A DNA stretch of 64,000 nt from DASQZK01 sp963771005 (GTDB lineage Bacteria > Bacteroidota > Bacteroidia > Bacteroidales > GCA-2748055): NCBI GenBank assembly GCA_963771005.1, contig CAVYRO010000009.1:33000-96999 (forward strand), written 5' to 3'. The notes under the pieces are model-generated. The model searched no databases. It saw nothing but the letters and a program-made list of their open reading frames with translations, and was not told where the DNA came from. The position numbers and the translations under genes were made by a program. Positions 27,086 through 36,838 of the stretch are shown one piece after another. How positions within the stretch are numbered: the first letter of the stretch is position 1; the number at the start of each line of letters is the position of its first letter.

Positions 27086-28453
27086 ATGGCAAAAACAAAA
27101 ACAGTCTATGTATGCCAGAATTGTGGGGCCGACTCGCCCAAATGGGTCGGACGGTGCCCGGCATGCGGGGAATGGAACACTTATGTGGAAGAGATCGTTT
27201 CCACGGGAAAAAGAGATAAAATACCCGGATACGGTGACGGGGAGAAGGCTAAACCCGAGCGGTTAAAAGATATTGATGTGCAGCGCGTCATGCGGATCGA
27301 TTCACTGAACAATGAATTCAACCGTGTACTGGGCGGAGGCATCGTACCCGGCTCCCTCATCCTTATAGGCGGTGAACCCGGCATCGGGAAGTCCACCCTG
27401 GCTCTCCAGATCGCACTAAAGATGAAAAAGATAAAAACGCTGTACGTTTCAGGTGAGGAGAGTGCACAGCAGATCCGTCTGAGAGCTGAACGCCTCGGCG
27501 GTCTCAGCGAAAGCGAATGCTTCATATTCACAGAAACAAACCTGGGGGATGTCCTGAATGCCGCACAGTCTGAAAAACCCGGGCTGATCATCGTTGATTC
27601 CATCCAGACCCTGCATTCCGACCTGGTAGAATCATCACCTGGCAGCGTTTCACAGGTGAGGGAATGCGCGGCCATGCTGCTGAAATTCTCGAAACAAACT
27701 CATATTCCGGTCGTAATTATCGGCCATATCACGAAGGACGGTTCGCTGGCCGGGCCTAAGATCCTCGAGCATATTGTTGATACAGTGCTACAGTTCGAAG
27801 GCGATCAGAATCATATGTACAGGATCCTCCGTTCGGTGAAGAACCGGTTCGGTTCCACCTCGGAAATCGGCGTCTATGAAATGCAGGGCAACGGGCTGAG
27901 GGAAATCCAGAATCCTTCCGAGATCCTGATCAGCCAGAATCCCGACAGGCTCAGCGGGGTGGCGGTCTCTGCCACCCTCGAAGGGATCCGGCCCTTGCTT
28001 ATTGAAGTGCAGGCGCTGGTAGGTAATTCGGCCTATGCCACCCCGCAACGCTCGGCAACAGGCTTCGACCTCAGGCGGCTGGGCATGCTTCTGGCAGTGC
28101 TGGAAAAACGGGCAGGGTTCAAGCTGACCGCCAAGGATGTCTTCCTGAACATTGCCGGCGGACTCCGGGTTGACGATCCGGCCACCGACCTGGGTGTCGT
28201 ATCCGCAATTCTTTCATCCGCCACGGATATCGCAGTGGAAGATGGGACATGTTTTGCAGGCGAGCTTGGGCTGTCGGGCGAGATCAGACCGGTGAACAGG
28301 CTTGAACAGCGACTCTCAGAAGCTGAAAAACTTGGATTTAAAAGAATGATCATTTCGAAATACAGCAAAAAGGGCATTGATTTTGACAGGTTCAGGATCG
28401 AACTGACCTTTGTTTCGAAAGTACAGGAACTGCCGCGCCTGCTTTTCGGATAA
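27086..28453 (+). CDS. radA: DNA repair protein RadA
   Basis: RecA-like ATPase with a Lon-like C-terminus that promotes branch migration in recombination. Seen: zinc finger CQNCGADSPKWVGRCPACGEW (four cysteines, residues 10-29), Walker A GGEPGIGKSTLALQ, Walker B GLIIVDSIQT, the RadA-specific KNRFGSTSEIGVYEM, and the LonC-like domain with TGFDLRRLGMLLAVLEKRAG and GELGLSGEIRPV. I start at ATG 27086 (MAKTKTVYVCQNCG); fifteen upstream codons are not conserved and a TACCTTTA box sits four bases before this ATG, so the message may be nearly leaderless. 455 residues. Confidence 0.96.
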   Translation: MAKTKTVYVCQNCGADSPKWVGRCPACGEWNTYVEEIVSTGKRDKIPGYGDGEKAKPERLKDIDVQRVMRIDSLNNEFNRVLGGGIVPGSLILIGGEPGIGKSTLALQIALKMKKIKTLYVSGEESAQQIRLRAERLGGLSESECFIFTETNLGDVLNAAQSEKPGLIIVDSIQTLHSDLVESSPGSVSQVRECAAMLLKFSKQTHIPVVIIGHITKDGSLAGPKILEHIVDTVLQFEGDQNHMYRILRSVKNRFGSTSEIGVYEMQGNGLREIQNPSEILISQNPDRLSGVAVSATLEGIRPLLIEVQALVGNSAYATPQRSATGFDLRRLGMLLAVLEKRAGFKLTAKDVFLNIAGGLRVDDPATDLGVVSAILSSATDIAVEDGTCFAGELGLSGEIRPVNRLEQRLSEAEKLGFKRMIISKYSKKGIDFDRFRIELTFVSKVQELPRLLFG

Positions 28454-28471
28454 CCTTCATCGGACTTAGTC

Positions 28472-28936
28472 ATGCAAGGACCTCACCTTCTTAAAAAAAA
28501 TTATCGCCCGGTAACCAAAGTTTATAAGATAAGGAAGCCGGAGATACTTTCAGGTGAATCCTACTATTTCGAGACCGACAGTGGGCTGGCGTACCAGGTC
28601 ACCTTCGGGAAGAAAAAAAACAATTACCTTGGTAACATTCTTAATTTCAGTGTCCTTTCGGAAGATTACGAGGATGAATATTCGGAAACGAACAGGGGTG
28701 AAGTCTTCCGCATCATCAGTACGATTATCGAAATTGTCAGGATCTACCATGAACAACACCCCTATTCGAACAGTTATGAGTTTGCCGGGGAATTTAAGGA
28801 AAAGAACGATCATCAACCCATGAGCATCCGCACACGGCTTTACCGGCGAACAGCAATGAAAGTGATTGAAAGGGAACAATGGGAAGTCATTTCAGAAGAT
28901 AATAAGGTGATCATTAAAAAGAGGGTTAAACGATGA
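28472..28936 (+). CDS. Uncharacterised conserved protein (154 aa)
   Basis: I do not recognise a named family with certainty. The sequence begins HLLKKNYRPVTKVYKIRKPE, then SYYFETDSGLAYQVTFGKKK and NILNFSVLSEDYEDEYSETN, a central helix (VFRIISTIIEIVRIYHEQHP), YEFAGEFKE and RTRLYRRTAMKVIER. It resembles small cytosolic Bacteroidota proteins that carry a fold of beta strands plus a helix and a conserved R-x-RLYRR stretch. No signal peptide. It lies 18 bases after radA and overlaps the ABC ATPase by four bases, so it belongs to that transcript. Confidence 0.75.
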   Translation: MQGPHLLKKNYRPVTKVYKIRKPEILSGESYYFETDSGLAYQVTFGKKKNNYLGNILNFSVLSEDYEDEYSETNRGEVFRIISTIIEIVRIYHEQHPYSNSYEFAGEFKEKNDHQPMSIRTRLYRRTAMKVIEREQWEVISEDNKVIIKKRVKR

Positions 28937-30621
28937 GTGACGCAGCACTTTCGATCAGGGATCTCACGGTAAAGGGCCGCGGGGAAAGCACGTTGATCCT
29001 TGACGGTATCAGCTTTGATATACGTCACGGGGAGGTTACAGGCATCGTCGGGGAATCGGGTTCAGGTAAATCCGTGACGGCACTTTCCATCATGAAGCTT
29101 CTTCCGCCGGCGCTGACAGTCGCCGGGGGGAGCATCCTGTTCCGCAGCGGCGATGTGGAAAAAGACATCCTTACGCTGGACGGCCATGATATTAACGGTC
29201 TCAGGGGCAGGCACATCTCCATGATCTTCCAGGAACCCATGACCTCGCTGAATCCTTCCATGCGATGCGGAAACCAGGTTGACGAAGCCCTGCGGATGCA
29301 TACCGTGCTCAATGACGCCGCACGCAGGGACAGGATAATGGAACTCTTCAACCAGGTAAAACTGCCACGGGTCAATGACATGTACGACTCCTATCCTCAC
29401 CAGCTTTCGGGAGGACAACGGCAGAGGATCATGATCGCCATGGCGCTTGCCGCAGGACCCGGCATCCTCATTGCCGACGAGCCCACCACCGCACTCGATG
29501 TCACCGTTCAGAAAAAAATTGTGGATCTCATCCGGGAACTGCAGGAGAGAACAGGGATCACCGTTATCTTTATATCCCACGATCTCAGGCTTATCGGGGA
29601 AATTGCACAGGAGATCATCGTTATGAGAAAGGGAAGGCTTGTTGAAAAAAACAGGGCAAAGACTCTTCTTTCAGGACCGGTCCGGGCTTATACGCAGGGA
29701 CTGCTCGCCTGCCAACCCCCTCTCGGAGAGAGGCCGGAACGGCTGCTTACGGTGGAGGATTTTGAAAAGGGGGAAACAGCTATCCCCGCCAGCGATTTAT
29801 GCCGGGAGCAAAAACCAGCAGGTGACAAAAATGAGATCATTCTATCGGTCAAGAACCTGAGCGTTCATTATAAACGGTCCCTGAACCTTTTCGGGACATC
29901 CCACGAAACCATTAAAGCGGTCGACAACGTCAGCCTGGAAGTAAGAAAAGGGGAGACACTGGGCCTTGTTGGTGAGTCGGGTTGCGGAAAGACCACCCTG
30001 GGCATGACCCTATTGCAGCTCATCCGGCACCAGGACGGCGATATCATGTACCGCGGAAAACCGGTGGCTGCTATGAAAGGTCATGAATTGAAGACATTCC
30101 GGCAGAGGGTCCAGGTAGTCTTCCAGGATCCGTATTCCTCCCTCAATCCCAGGATGACCGTGGGATCTATGATCGCAGAGGTAATGAAGGTTCATTTTCC
30201 TTCGATGACAAGGCCGCAGAGGAATGCGCGTATAACCGAACTCCTCCTTGATGCGGGCCTTCCCGCAAATGCTGCCGTAAAATATCCCCATGAATTTTCG
30301 GGAGGGCAGAGACAGCGTATCGGCATTGCCAGGGCACTGGCCACAAGACCTGAATTTCTGATCCTCGACGAATCGGTATCGGCTCTTGACGTATCGGTGC
30401 AGGCGCAGATCCTGAACCTGCTGAATGACCTTAAAAGGAATTTCGGCCTGAGTTACATCTTTATCTCGCACGATCTTGCGGTGGTGAAATATATGTCAGA
30501 CAGGATCATCGTCATGAAAGACGGCCATATTGAGGAAGAGGGTAATGCAGACAGAATATATAACGATCCTTCTTCGGAGTACACGCGTAACCTGATCCGG
30601 GCAGTCCCGGGAAATCATTAA
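28933..30621 (+). CDS. Oligopeptide-type ABC transporter ATPase, two fused nucleotide-binding domains
   Basis: DppD/OppD and DppF/OppF homologues fused in one 562-residue chain. First domain: GESGSGKSVTALS, QLSGGQRQRIMIAM and ILIADEPTTALDV; second domain: GESGCGKTTLGMTL, EFSGGQRQRIGIARAL and FLILDESVSALDVSVQ. The cysteine-rich iron-sulfur tail found after some OppD domains is not evident in the linker. No permease or binding protein genes lie nearby, so the substrate (peptide, nickel or other) cannot be told. Its stop overlaps the stop region of the convergent PBP gene by four bases. Confidence 0.92.
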   Translation: MSDAALSIRDLTVKGRGESTLILDGISFDIRHGEVTGIVGESGSGKSVTALSIMKLLPPALTVAGGSILFRSGDVEKDILTLDGHDINGLRGRHISMIFQEPMTSLNPSMRCGNQVDEALRMHTVLNDAARRDRIMELFNQVKLPRVNDMYDSYPHQLSGGQRQRIMIAMALAAGPGILIADEPTTALDVTVQKKIVDLIRELQERTGITVIFISHDLRLIGEIAQEIIVMRKGRLVEKNRAKTLLSGPVRAYTQGLLACQPPLGERPERLLTVEDFEKGETAIPASDLCREQKPAGDKNEIILSVKNLSVHYKRSLNLFGTSHETIKAVDNVSLEVRKGETLGLVGESGCGKTTLGMTLLQLIRHQDGDIMYRGKPVAAMKGHELKTFRQRVQVVFQDPYSSLNPRMTVGSMIAEVMKVHFPSMTRPQRNARITELLLDAGLPANAAVKYPHEFSGGQRQRIGIARALATRPEFLILDESVSALDVSVQAQILNLLNDLKRNFGLSYIFISHDLAVVKYMSDRIIVMKDGHIEEEGNADRIYNDPSSEYTRNLIRAVPGNH

Positions 30622-32981
30622 AACTCTATCGGCTCGTTATAGTTCTCCTGCTCGGGGATCCCGGCTTCGCGTTCAACATCAGGACAATTGAGGTTGATGT
30701 TGAAGCCTTGCGGTCTTTCAAAAGTATCCTCCTGGGTAATATTCAGGGTTGAATCGGCATAAACTTTTTGCATAAAATAGCCATAGATGGGTAGAGCCAT
30801 ATAGGCACCCTGTCCCTTGGCAATGGTGGCAAAATGGACGGAACGGTCTTCGGCGCCGACCCAGACGCCCGCTGTCAGCTTAGGCACAATGCCGATGTAC
30901 CATCCGTCGGATTGGTTCTGGGTTGTACCCGTCTTACCGCCCATCTCGGCAGTTATGTTATACCGGTAGCGGAGGCTATGACCGGTACCATGACTGTAAT
31001 CAACAACCCTGTCGAGAAGCCTGACCATCAGGTAAGCCGTCTTTTCGCTGATCGCTTCCTCTTCTTTGGGCTGGAACTCGGAAATAATATTGCCGAAGCG
31101 GTCGGTGATCTTCGTCACGTACAGCGGTTCAATATAAACGCCTTTGTGGGAGTACGTGTTAAAAGCCCCGACCATCTCACTCAGTGAAATATCGGATGTT
31201 CCGTAAATGACGGAAGGTACGGGATCGATATGGCTCTTTATTCCCATCTTTTTGATCACATCCACGACCGCCTGGGGATTAAATTGTTTTACAAGCCAGG
31301 CGGCAATATAGTTAGCGGAGGTTGCAAGGCCCCATTCGAGGGTCACCATCTTGCCCTCCATCTCGTAGTGGCCGGAATTCCGGGGTGTCCATATCGTATC
31401 ATGATCAGGGAAGGGAACAGCCACGTTCGAGATCATATCGCAGGGCTTAAATCCTTCCTGCATTGCAAGTGTATAAAGGAAAGGTTTGATGGTTGATCCT
31501 ACCTGGCGTTTACCCTGGTTAACATGATCGTATTTGAAATACCGGATATGATGATCTCCGACATAGGCTTTCACATGCCCCGTGGATGGCTCCATAGCCA
31601 TGAACCCGGTGCGGAGGAAATATTTGTAATAACGGATGGAATCATAGGGTGACAAAGTGGTATCGATCTCACCATGCCAGGTAAAAACCTTCATCTTCCG
31701 TTCCGTCTTAAAATCCTTCATGATGGAATCCATAGGCATCCCGGCAGTTTTAAGCATCCTGTACCGGTCTGTCCTGGAAATGGCTTGCATCATGATGGAA
31801 CGAATATCTTCCGGGGTGAGATCCCTGGAGAAAGGTGCCTGTGCCTGCCCTTTCTTTTCCTTGAAAAATTCAGCCTGTAACTGTCCGCCGAGATGCTGCC
31901 GCACAGCATCCTCAGCATACTGCTGTATCCGTGAATCTATGGTTGTATAGATCTTAAGACCGTCGGTATATATATTATATGGTGAACCATCGGGTTTGAA
32001 GTTCTTGTTCGTCCACCCGTAAAGGGGGTTGTTCTCCCAGGTGGCCGAATCTTCCCTGAAGGTTGCATAGTTGGTATAATCACTCCTTACAGGTTTCACG
32101 GCCTTCACGACCTCGCTGAGGTAGGTCCGGAAATGCGTGGCAAGTCCTGATGTATGGCTTTGAACGTTGAAATCCGTTACCAGGGGGAGTTGCTGCACCG
32201 AGTCGCTTACCTCGCTGTCGATGTACCCGTATTTTTCCATCTGGCTAAGCACAATGTTCCTCCGCCTGACTGAATTCTCAGGGTTTCGGACAGGGCTGTA
32301 ATAAGTCGGGGCCTTAAGAAGGCCGACGAGATCAGCGCTCTCGGCCAGGGTGAGGGAATCGGGAGTGGTATTGAAGAACATGCGGGCCGCCGATTTAATA
32401 CCGTACGCTTCATGCCCGAAGGGTACCGTATTCAGGTACATGACCAGGATCTCTTTCTTGGTGTAGTACCTTTCGAGACGTACCGCCGTATTCCATTCCT
32501 TGAACTTGACGATCACGAGGTCAATCATCCGTCTGAGCTTGCTGTGCTCTTCGAGGTCGCGCGTGTTAAACAGATTTTTTGCCAGTTGCTGGGTCAGGGT
32601 GCTTCCGCCGCCGGTGTTCTGCCCGCCGAGAATGGTCTTGAGAACCACGCGGAAAAGACCGCGTATATCGATCCCGGAATGTTTCGCAAAGCGTATGTCC
32701 TCCGTGGCAATCAGCGCATGAACAACATATGGGGAGAGATCCTCATAATATACAAAGGAACGGTTCTCCACGTAGTATTTTCCAAGAAGCTCATTATCCT
32801 CGGTGTATATTTCCGAAGCGAGGTTATTTTCCGGATTTTCAAGTTTTTTGAAGGTGGGGAGATCACCGAACTTTCCCGTGGATATAAGAATAAATATCAG
32901 TAAAATGAAGATTACCGGTGTAATGATGAGAGCCCAGAAAATCCTGAGGTATAATTTTTTACGATCGTTTTCCGAAGCCAT
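30618..32981 (-). CDS. Class A penicillin-binding protein (PBP1A type)
   Basis: Bifunctional peptidoglycan glycosyltransferase/transpeptidase anchored by one N-terminal span (ALIITPVIFILLIFILIST). GT51 motifs: EDIRFAKHSGIDIRGLFRV, GGSTLTQQLAKNLF, KEILVMYLNTVPFG. Transpeptidase motifs: QVGSTIKPFLY (SxxK), ATSANYIAAW (SxN) and GKTGTTQNQSDGWYIG (KTGT). 787 residues. In many Bacteroidota this gene adjoins gldH; here it has moved away, and faces topA across a 114-base divergent promoter space. Confidence 0.95.
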   Translation of the reverse strand: MASENDRKKLYLRIFWALIITPVIFILLIFILISTGKFGDLPTFKKLENPENNLASEIYTEDNELLGKYYVENRSFVYYEDLSPYVVHALIATEDIRFAKHSGIDIRGLFRVVLKTILGGQNTGGGSTLTQQLAKNLFNTRDLEEHSKLRRMIDLVIVKFKEWNTAVRLERYYTKKEILVMYLNTVPFGHEAYGIKSAARMFFNTTPDSLTLAESADLVGLLKAPTYYSPVRNPENSVRRRNIVLSQMEKYGYIDSEVSDSVQQLPLVTDFNVQSHTSGLATHFRTYLSEVVKAVKPVRSDYTNYATFREDSATWENNPLYGWTNKNFKPDGSPYNIYTDGLKIYTTIDSRIQQYAEDAVRQHLGGQLQAEFFKEKKGQAQAPFSRDLTPEDIRSIMMQAISRTDRYRMLKTAGMPMDSIMKDFKTERKMKVFTWHGEIDTTLSPYDSIRYYKYFLRTGFMAMEPSTGHVKAYVGDHHIRYFKYDHVNQGKRQVGSTIKPFLYTLAMQEGFKPCDMISNVAVPFPDHDTIWTPRNSGHYEMEGKMVTLEWGLATSANYIAAWLVKQFNPQAVVDVIKKMGIKSHIDPVPSVIYGTSDISLSEMVGAFNTYSHKGVYIEPLYVTKITDRFGNIISEFQPKEEEAISEKTAYLMVRLLDRVVDYSHGTGHSLRYRYNITAEMGGKTGTTQNQSDGWYIGIVPKLTAGVWVGAEDRSVHFATIAKGQGAYMALPIYGYFMQKVYADSTLNITQEDTFERPQGFNINLNCPDVEREAGIPEQENYNEPIEF

Positions 32982-33095
32982 TTGTTTTCATGGTTTGCAG
33001 CAAAAGTAACAATAATTTTTTATCAAAATTTGAAGTATGCCGATGTTTTAATTTACTTTGCAGGTTCAAAATCAATACGTGAAGGAGTCTGACAT

Positions 33096-35396
33096 ATGAA
33101 GGAAGAGAATCTTGTTATTGTAGAATCGCCTGCAAAAGCGAAGACCATAGAAAAATTCCTTGGTAAGGATTTCCTTGTTAAATCAAGTTTCGGACATATC
33201 CGTGATCTGTCAAAGAAAAATCTCGGCATTGATCTTAAAAACAAGTATAAACCTGAATATATTGTTCCCCCCGATAAGAAAAAAGTAGTTGACGAACTGA
33301 AAAAACTTTCAAAGGGTGCAGGCACCGTATGGCTTGCTTCCGATGAAGACCGGGAGGGGGAAGCCATAGCATGGCATCTGTTCGAGGTTCTTAAGCTGAA
33401 TAAGGAAAACACAAGGCGGATCGTTTTTCACGAAATTACCAAAGATGCCATCCTGAAAGCCATTGAGACTCCCCGTTTCATTGACATAAATCTTGTGAAT
33501 GCCCAACAGGCACGAAGGGTCCTGGACAGGATCGTAGGTTTCGAGATCTCTCCTGTCCTCTGGAAAAAGATCAAGCCCGGTCTTTCCGCCGGCAGGGTGC
33601 AGTCGGTAGCCGTGAAGCTTATCGTTGAAAGGGAAAGGGATATCAAAGGTTTCGAGAGCTCGTCGGCCTTCCGTGTCATCGCCGTTTTTAACATAACGGA
33701 GAACAACGGTAAAACCGTTACCCTGACGGCAGAACTGGACAAACGTCTTCCGGATGAAAAATCCACCACCGCTTTCCTGGAGAAAATCAGGGGCGCTGCT
33801 TTCAACGTTCTCGACGTCACCAAAAAACCGGCAAAAAAATCACCTTCCCCGCCATTTACGACATCTACCCTGCAGCAGGAAGCCAGCAGGAAACTTGGCT
33901 ATTCCGTAGCACAGACCATGGCCCTTGCACAGCGGCTCTATGAGAGCGGTAAGATCACCTATATGAGGACCGATTCCGTGAATCTCTCCAATGCCGCCAT
34001 TGCAGCTTCAGCCGCCGTGATCCGGAAGGAGTTCGGGAAGGAATACCTGAATACGCGCCAGTTCACCACAAAAACCAAAGGCGCCCAGGAAGCCCACGAG
34101 GCCATCCGTCCCACCTATATGGAAGACAGCAGCAGCACAGGGACGAACCAGGAGAAACGACTCTACGAATTAATCTGGAAAAGGACCATTGCATCGCAGA
34201 TGAGCGATGCAAGCCTTGAGAAAACGTCCATCAGGATCAAAAATGACAAAAGTGCCGATCTCTTTATAGCCACCGGCGAGGTGCTTAAATTTGACGGGTT
34301 CCTGAAAGTCTATATGGAATCAAGCGATGATGATACAGAGGAGGAGACCCGCGGTCTGCTTCCCCCCTTAAAGGAAAATGATAAACTCAGCCTCGACAGG
34401 ATCGAAGCCACAGAAAAATTCACCAGCCATGCCCCGCGGTATACGGAAGCAAGCCTTGTAAAAAAACTCGAGGAACTCGGCATCGGCCGTCCGTCGACCT
34501 ATGCACCCACCATTTCGACGATACAGCAACGCGATTATGTAGTGAAGGAGGACAGGCCGGGTGCGACGCGAAGCTTTGCCTTCCTTGCACTGAAAGACAA
34601 CCGGATAAGCAAAAGTGAAAGACAGGAGAACTACGGGTACGAAAAGGCCAAGTTGTTTCCCACAGACATCGGGACGATCGTAAACGATTTCCTGGAGCAG
34701 TATTTTGGGAATATCATGGATTATAACTTTACCGCCTCAGTCGAGGAAGAATTTGACAGGATTGCCGACGGTGACCTGGAATGGGCGGATATGATCGACC
34801 ATTTTTACAAACCCTTTCATATCATCGTGGATAAAACCGAGGAAACTGGTGAGAAGGCGAAGGGAGAAAAGATCCTGGGTACAGACCCGGTCTCGGGTAA
34901 GAATGTTAGTGTGAAGATCGGCCGCTATGGGCCGGTGGTGCAGATCGGAGAAGCCAGTGACGAGGAAAAGCCCCGGTTTGCAAGTCTTCAGAAGGGACAG
35001 AGTATCGAGACCATCTCCCTCGGGGAAGCTCTCGAACTTTTCAAGCTACCCCGGTCAATCGGGGAATATGAAAATGATGAGGTAATCATCGGGGTCGGCC
35101 GTTTCGGACCTTATGTGCGTCATAAATCCAAATTCTATTCGCTGAAAAAGGGAGTGGATGACCCGATGAAGATCGGCCTGGAAAGGGCCATTGAACTTAT
35201 CAGGGAAAAACGGGAGCAGGAGAAGAACAGGCAGATCAAAAAGTTCGGAGACATGGAAGTGCTGAACGGCCGATATGGTCCTTATATATCCTGCAAGGGA
35301 AAAAATTACAGGATCCCAAAAAATACGAAGCCGGAGGAACTGACGGAGGAACAATGCCGGGAAATCGTTGAAAAAGCCGATAAAAAGAAAAAGTAG
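33096..35396 (+). CDS. topA: DNA topoisomerase I
   Basis: Type IA topoisomerase that relaxes negative supercoils. TOPRIM domain: LVIVESPAKAKTIEKFLG at the start and ASDEDREGEAIAWHL (acidic metal site). The active-site tyrosine is in ITYMRTDSVNLS near residue 288. The C-terminus has three short repeats of the topoisomerase C-terminal type (IGRYGPVVQIG, VGRFGPYVRHK, NGRYGPYISCK) in place of zinc fingers, as usual in this phylum. 766 residues. Its stop codon is followed at once by the ATG of the ureohydrolase-like gene. Confidence 0.97.
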   Translation: MKEENLVIVESPAKAKTIEKFLGKDFLVKSSFGHIRDLSKKNLGIDLKNKYKPEYIVPPDKKKVVDELKKLSKGAGTVWLASDEDREGEAIAWHLFEVLKLNKENTRRIVFHEITKDAILKAIETPRFIDINLVNAQQARRVLDRIVGFEISPVLWKKIKPGLSAGRVQSVAVKLIVERERDIKGFESSSAFRVIAVFNITENNGKTVTLTAELDKRLPDEKSTTAFLEKIRGAAFNVLDVTKKPAKKSPSPPFTTSTLQQEASRKLGYSVAQTMALAQRLYESGKITYMRTDSVNLSNAAIAASAAVIRKEFGKEYLNTRQFTTKTKGAQEAHEAIRPTYMEDSSSTGTNQEKRLYELIWKRTIASQMSDASLEKTSIRIKNDKSADLFIATGEVLKFDGFLKVYMESSDDDTEEETRGLLPPLKENDKLSLDRIEATEKFTSHAPRYTEASLVKKLEELGIGRPSTYAPTISTIQQRDYVVKEDRPGATRSFAFLALKDNRISKSERQENYGYEKAKLFPTDIGTIVNDFLEQYFGNIMDYNFTASVEEEFDRIADGDLEWADMIDHFYKPFHIIVDKTEETGEKAKGEKILGTDPVSGKNVSVKIGRYGPVVQIGEASDEEKPRFASLQKGQSIETISLGEALELFKLPRSIGEYENDEVIIGVGRFGPYVRHKSKFYSLKKGVDDPMKIGLERAIELIREKREQEKNRQIKKFGDMEVLNGRYGPYISCKGKNYRIPKNTKPEELTEEQCREIVEKADKKKK

Positions 35397-36554
35397 ATGG
35401 ACCTGAACGACTATTTTGATCCCGTCAGCCTCGAAAAACCGGAATTCAGTCTTTTCAGGGACATTTATACTTTCAGCCATTCCATTAAGATCAACACCCC
35501 CGATACCCCCATCCGCGATACCGGGAGTTTCGACATCGCCCTCATGGGAGTGAAAGAAGATAAGAATGCTTTTTTGAAGGGAGCGGCCATGGCTGCCGAC
35601 AGGATCCGGGAAAAACTGTATATGCTCGGCTATGTAAACAAAAAAATAAAGATCATCGATCTCGGCAACCTGAAGATCACTTCAAATATAAACGATACCT
35701 ATTATGCTTTGCGGGATATAACAGCCTGGCTGATCTCGCAGAATGTCACCCCGGTGATCTTCGGCGGGAGCCAGGATATCACCTACGGGCTCAGCCTGGC
35801 TCTCGGCAAGGCGGGGAAATACTGGAATCTTACCACTCTTGACAGTAAGCTGGATTTTGATACCGGGAAGAAATCTCTCAGCTCCGAAAATTACCTCAAC
35901 GCCATCTTCAAGGCTGACAGTAAGAATCTTCTCAATTATATTAATATAGGCCACCAGCTTTATTTCACGCCTGTCAAGATGCTGGATAAGATCGAGAATT
36001 CAGGTTATGAAAGCATAAGACTCGGTGCGGCAAGAAGTTCCCTTCATGAGACAGAACCCGTTATGAGGGACACCGATATCCTTAGTATCGATATGAGTTG
36101 CGTGCGCCAGTCAGACGCTCCCGGCGCTTCCATCCCCACACCCAACGGCTTCTTCGGTCACGAACTCTGCCAGATGACACGATACGCCGGTGCATCGGAC
36201 AGGCTTAAAGCGATCGGGTTTTTCGAGATCAGCCCTGCACAGGACATCAATAACCATACCTCGCATCTTGCCGCACAGGCCGCCTGGTATTTCATCGAAG
36301 GTTTCTCCCTCAGGATTAAGGAGAGACCCCAGGCTGCCGGAAGCAAGAAATTTATCGTTGATATGCATTCCCCCGCCGACCAGCTCGTTTTTTACAAAAG
36401 TAACAAGACCGACCGGTGGTGGATCGAACTCCCGGTGGCCGATCCGGAAACGGGAAGGAACCTTCTGCTCTCCTGTTCGTATGAAGACTACCAGAAAGCC
36501 AGCAATCATGAGATCCCGGACCGTTGGTGGAGGCGGATGAGAAAATACAGCTGA
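35397..36554 (+). CDS. Ureohydrolase-fold protein lacking metal-binding residues
   Basis: 385 residues of the arginase/formiminoglutamase fold, conserved in Bacteroidota upstream of the type IX secretion operon. Active family members bind two Mn ions through GGxH, DxHxD and SxDxDxxDP. Here the matching segments read FGGSQDITYG, TLDSKLDF and LSIDMSCVRQSDAPG, so the histidines are gone and only some aspartates remain. Metal catalysis is unlikely. The start ATG directly follows the topA stop and the next gene, after 284 bases, is porP. A structural or regulatory role near type IX secretion is inference from context only. Confidence 0.82.
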   Translation: MDLNDYFDPVSLEKPEFSLFRDIYTFSHSIKINTPDTPIRDTGSFDIALMGVKEDKNAFLKGAAMAADRIREKLYMLGYVNKKIKIIDLGNLKITSNINDTYYALRDITAWLISQNVTPVIFGGSQDITYGLSLALGKAGKYWNLTTLDSKLDFDTGKKSLSSENYLNAIFKADSKNLLNYINIGHQLYFTPVKMLDKIENSGYESIRLGAARSSLHETEPVMRDTDILSIDMSCVRQSDAPGASIPTPNGFFGHELCQMTRYAGASDRLKAIGFFEISPAQDINNHTSHLAAQAAWYFIEGFSLRIKERPQAAGSKKFIVDMHSPADQLVFYKSNKTDRWWIELPVADPETGRNLLLSCSYEDYQKASNHEIPDRWWRRMRKYS

Positions 36555-36838
36555 TACATTTATCCGGGAATAGGAGCGAGACGGTACAAAATAAGTGCCG
36601 TTCCCGAAATACTTGTCGGCAGCCGGACAATAAACTACCCTGTTCCGCGGTTTATTTACAGCATGAACGGAGGCCCCGGCCGTCATTCTACCGGCGATTT
36701 GAAACCTTATGAAGAGGGCAGCGTTATTAACAATAATCTGTTGATAATATTTGTTACATAGTAAGAATTTTAGTTATTTTAGCGTGTTCATGAAAAACGT
36801 GGAAAAGCCCATGTAATGCGAACTAACCCGAAGATCTC

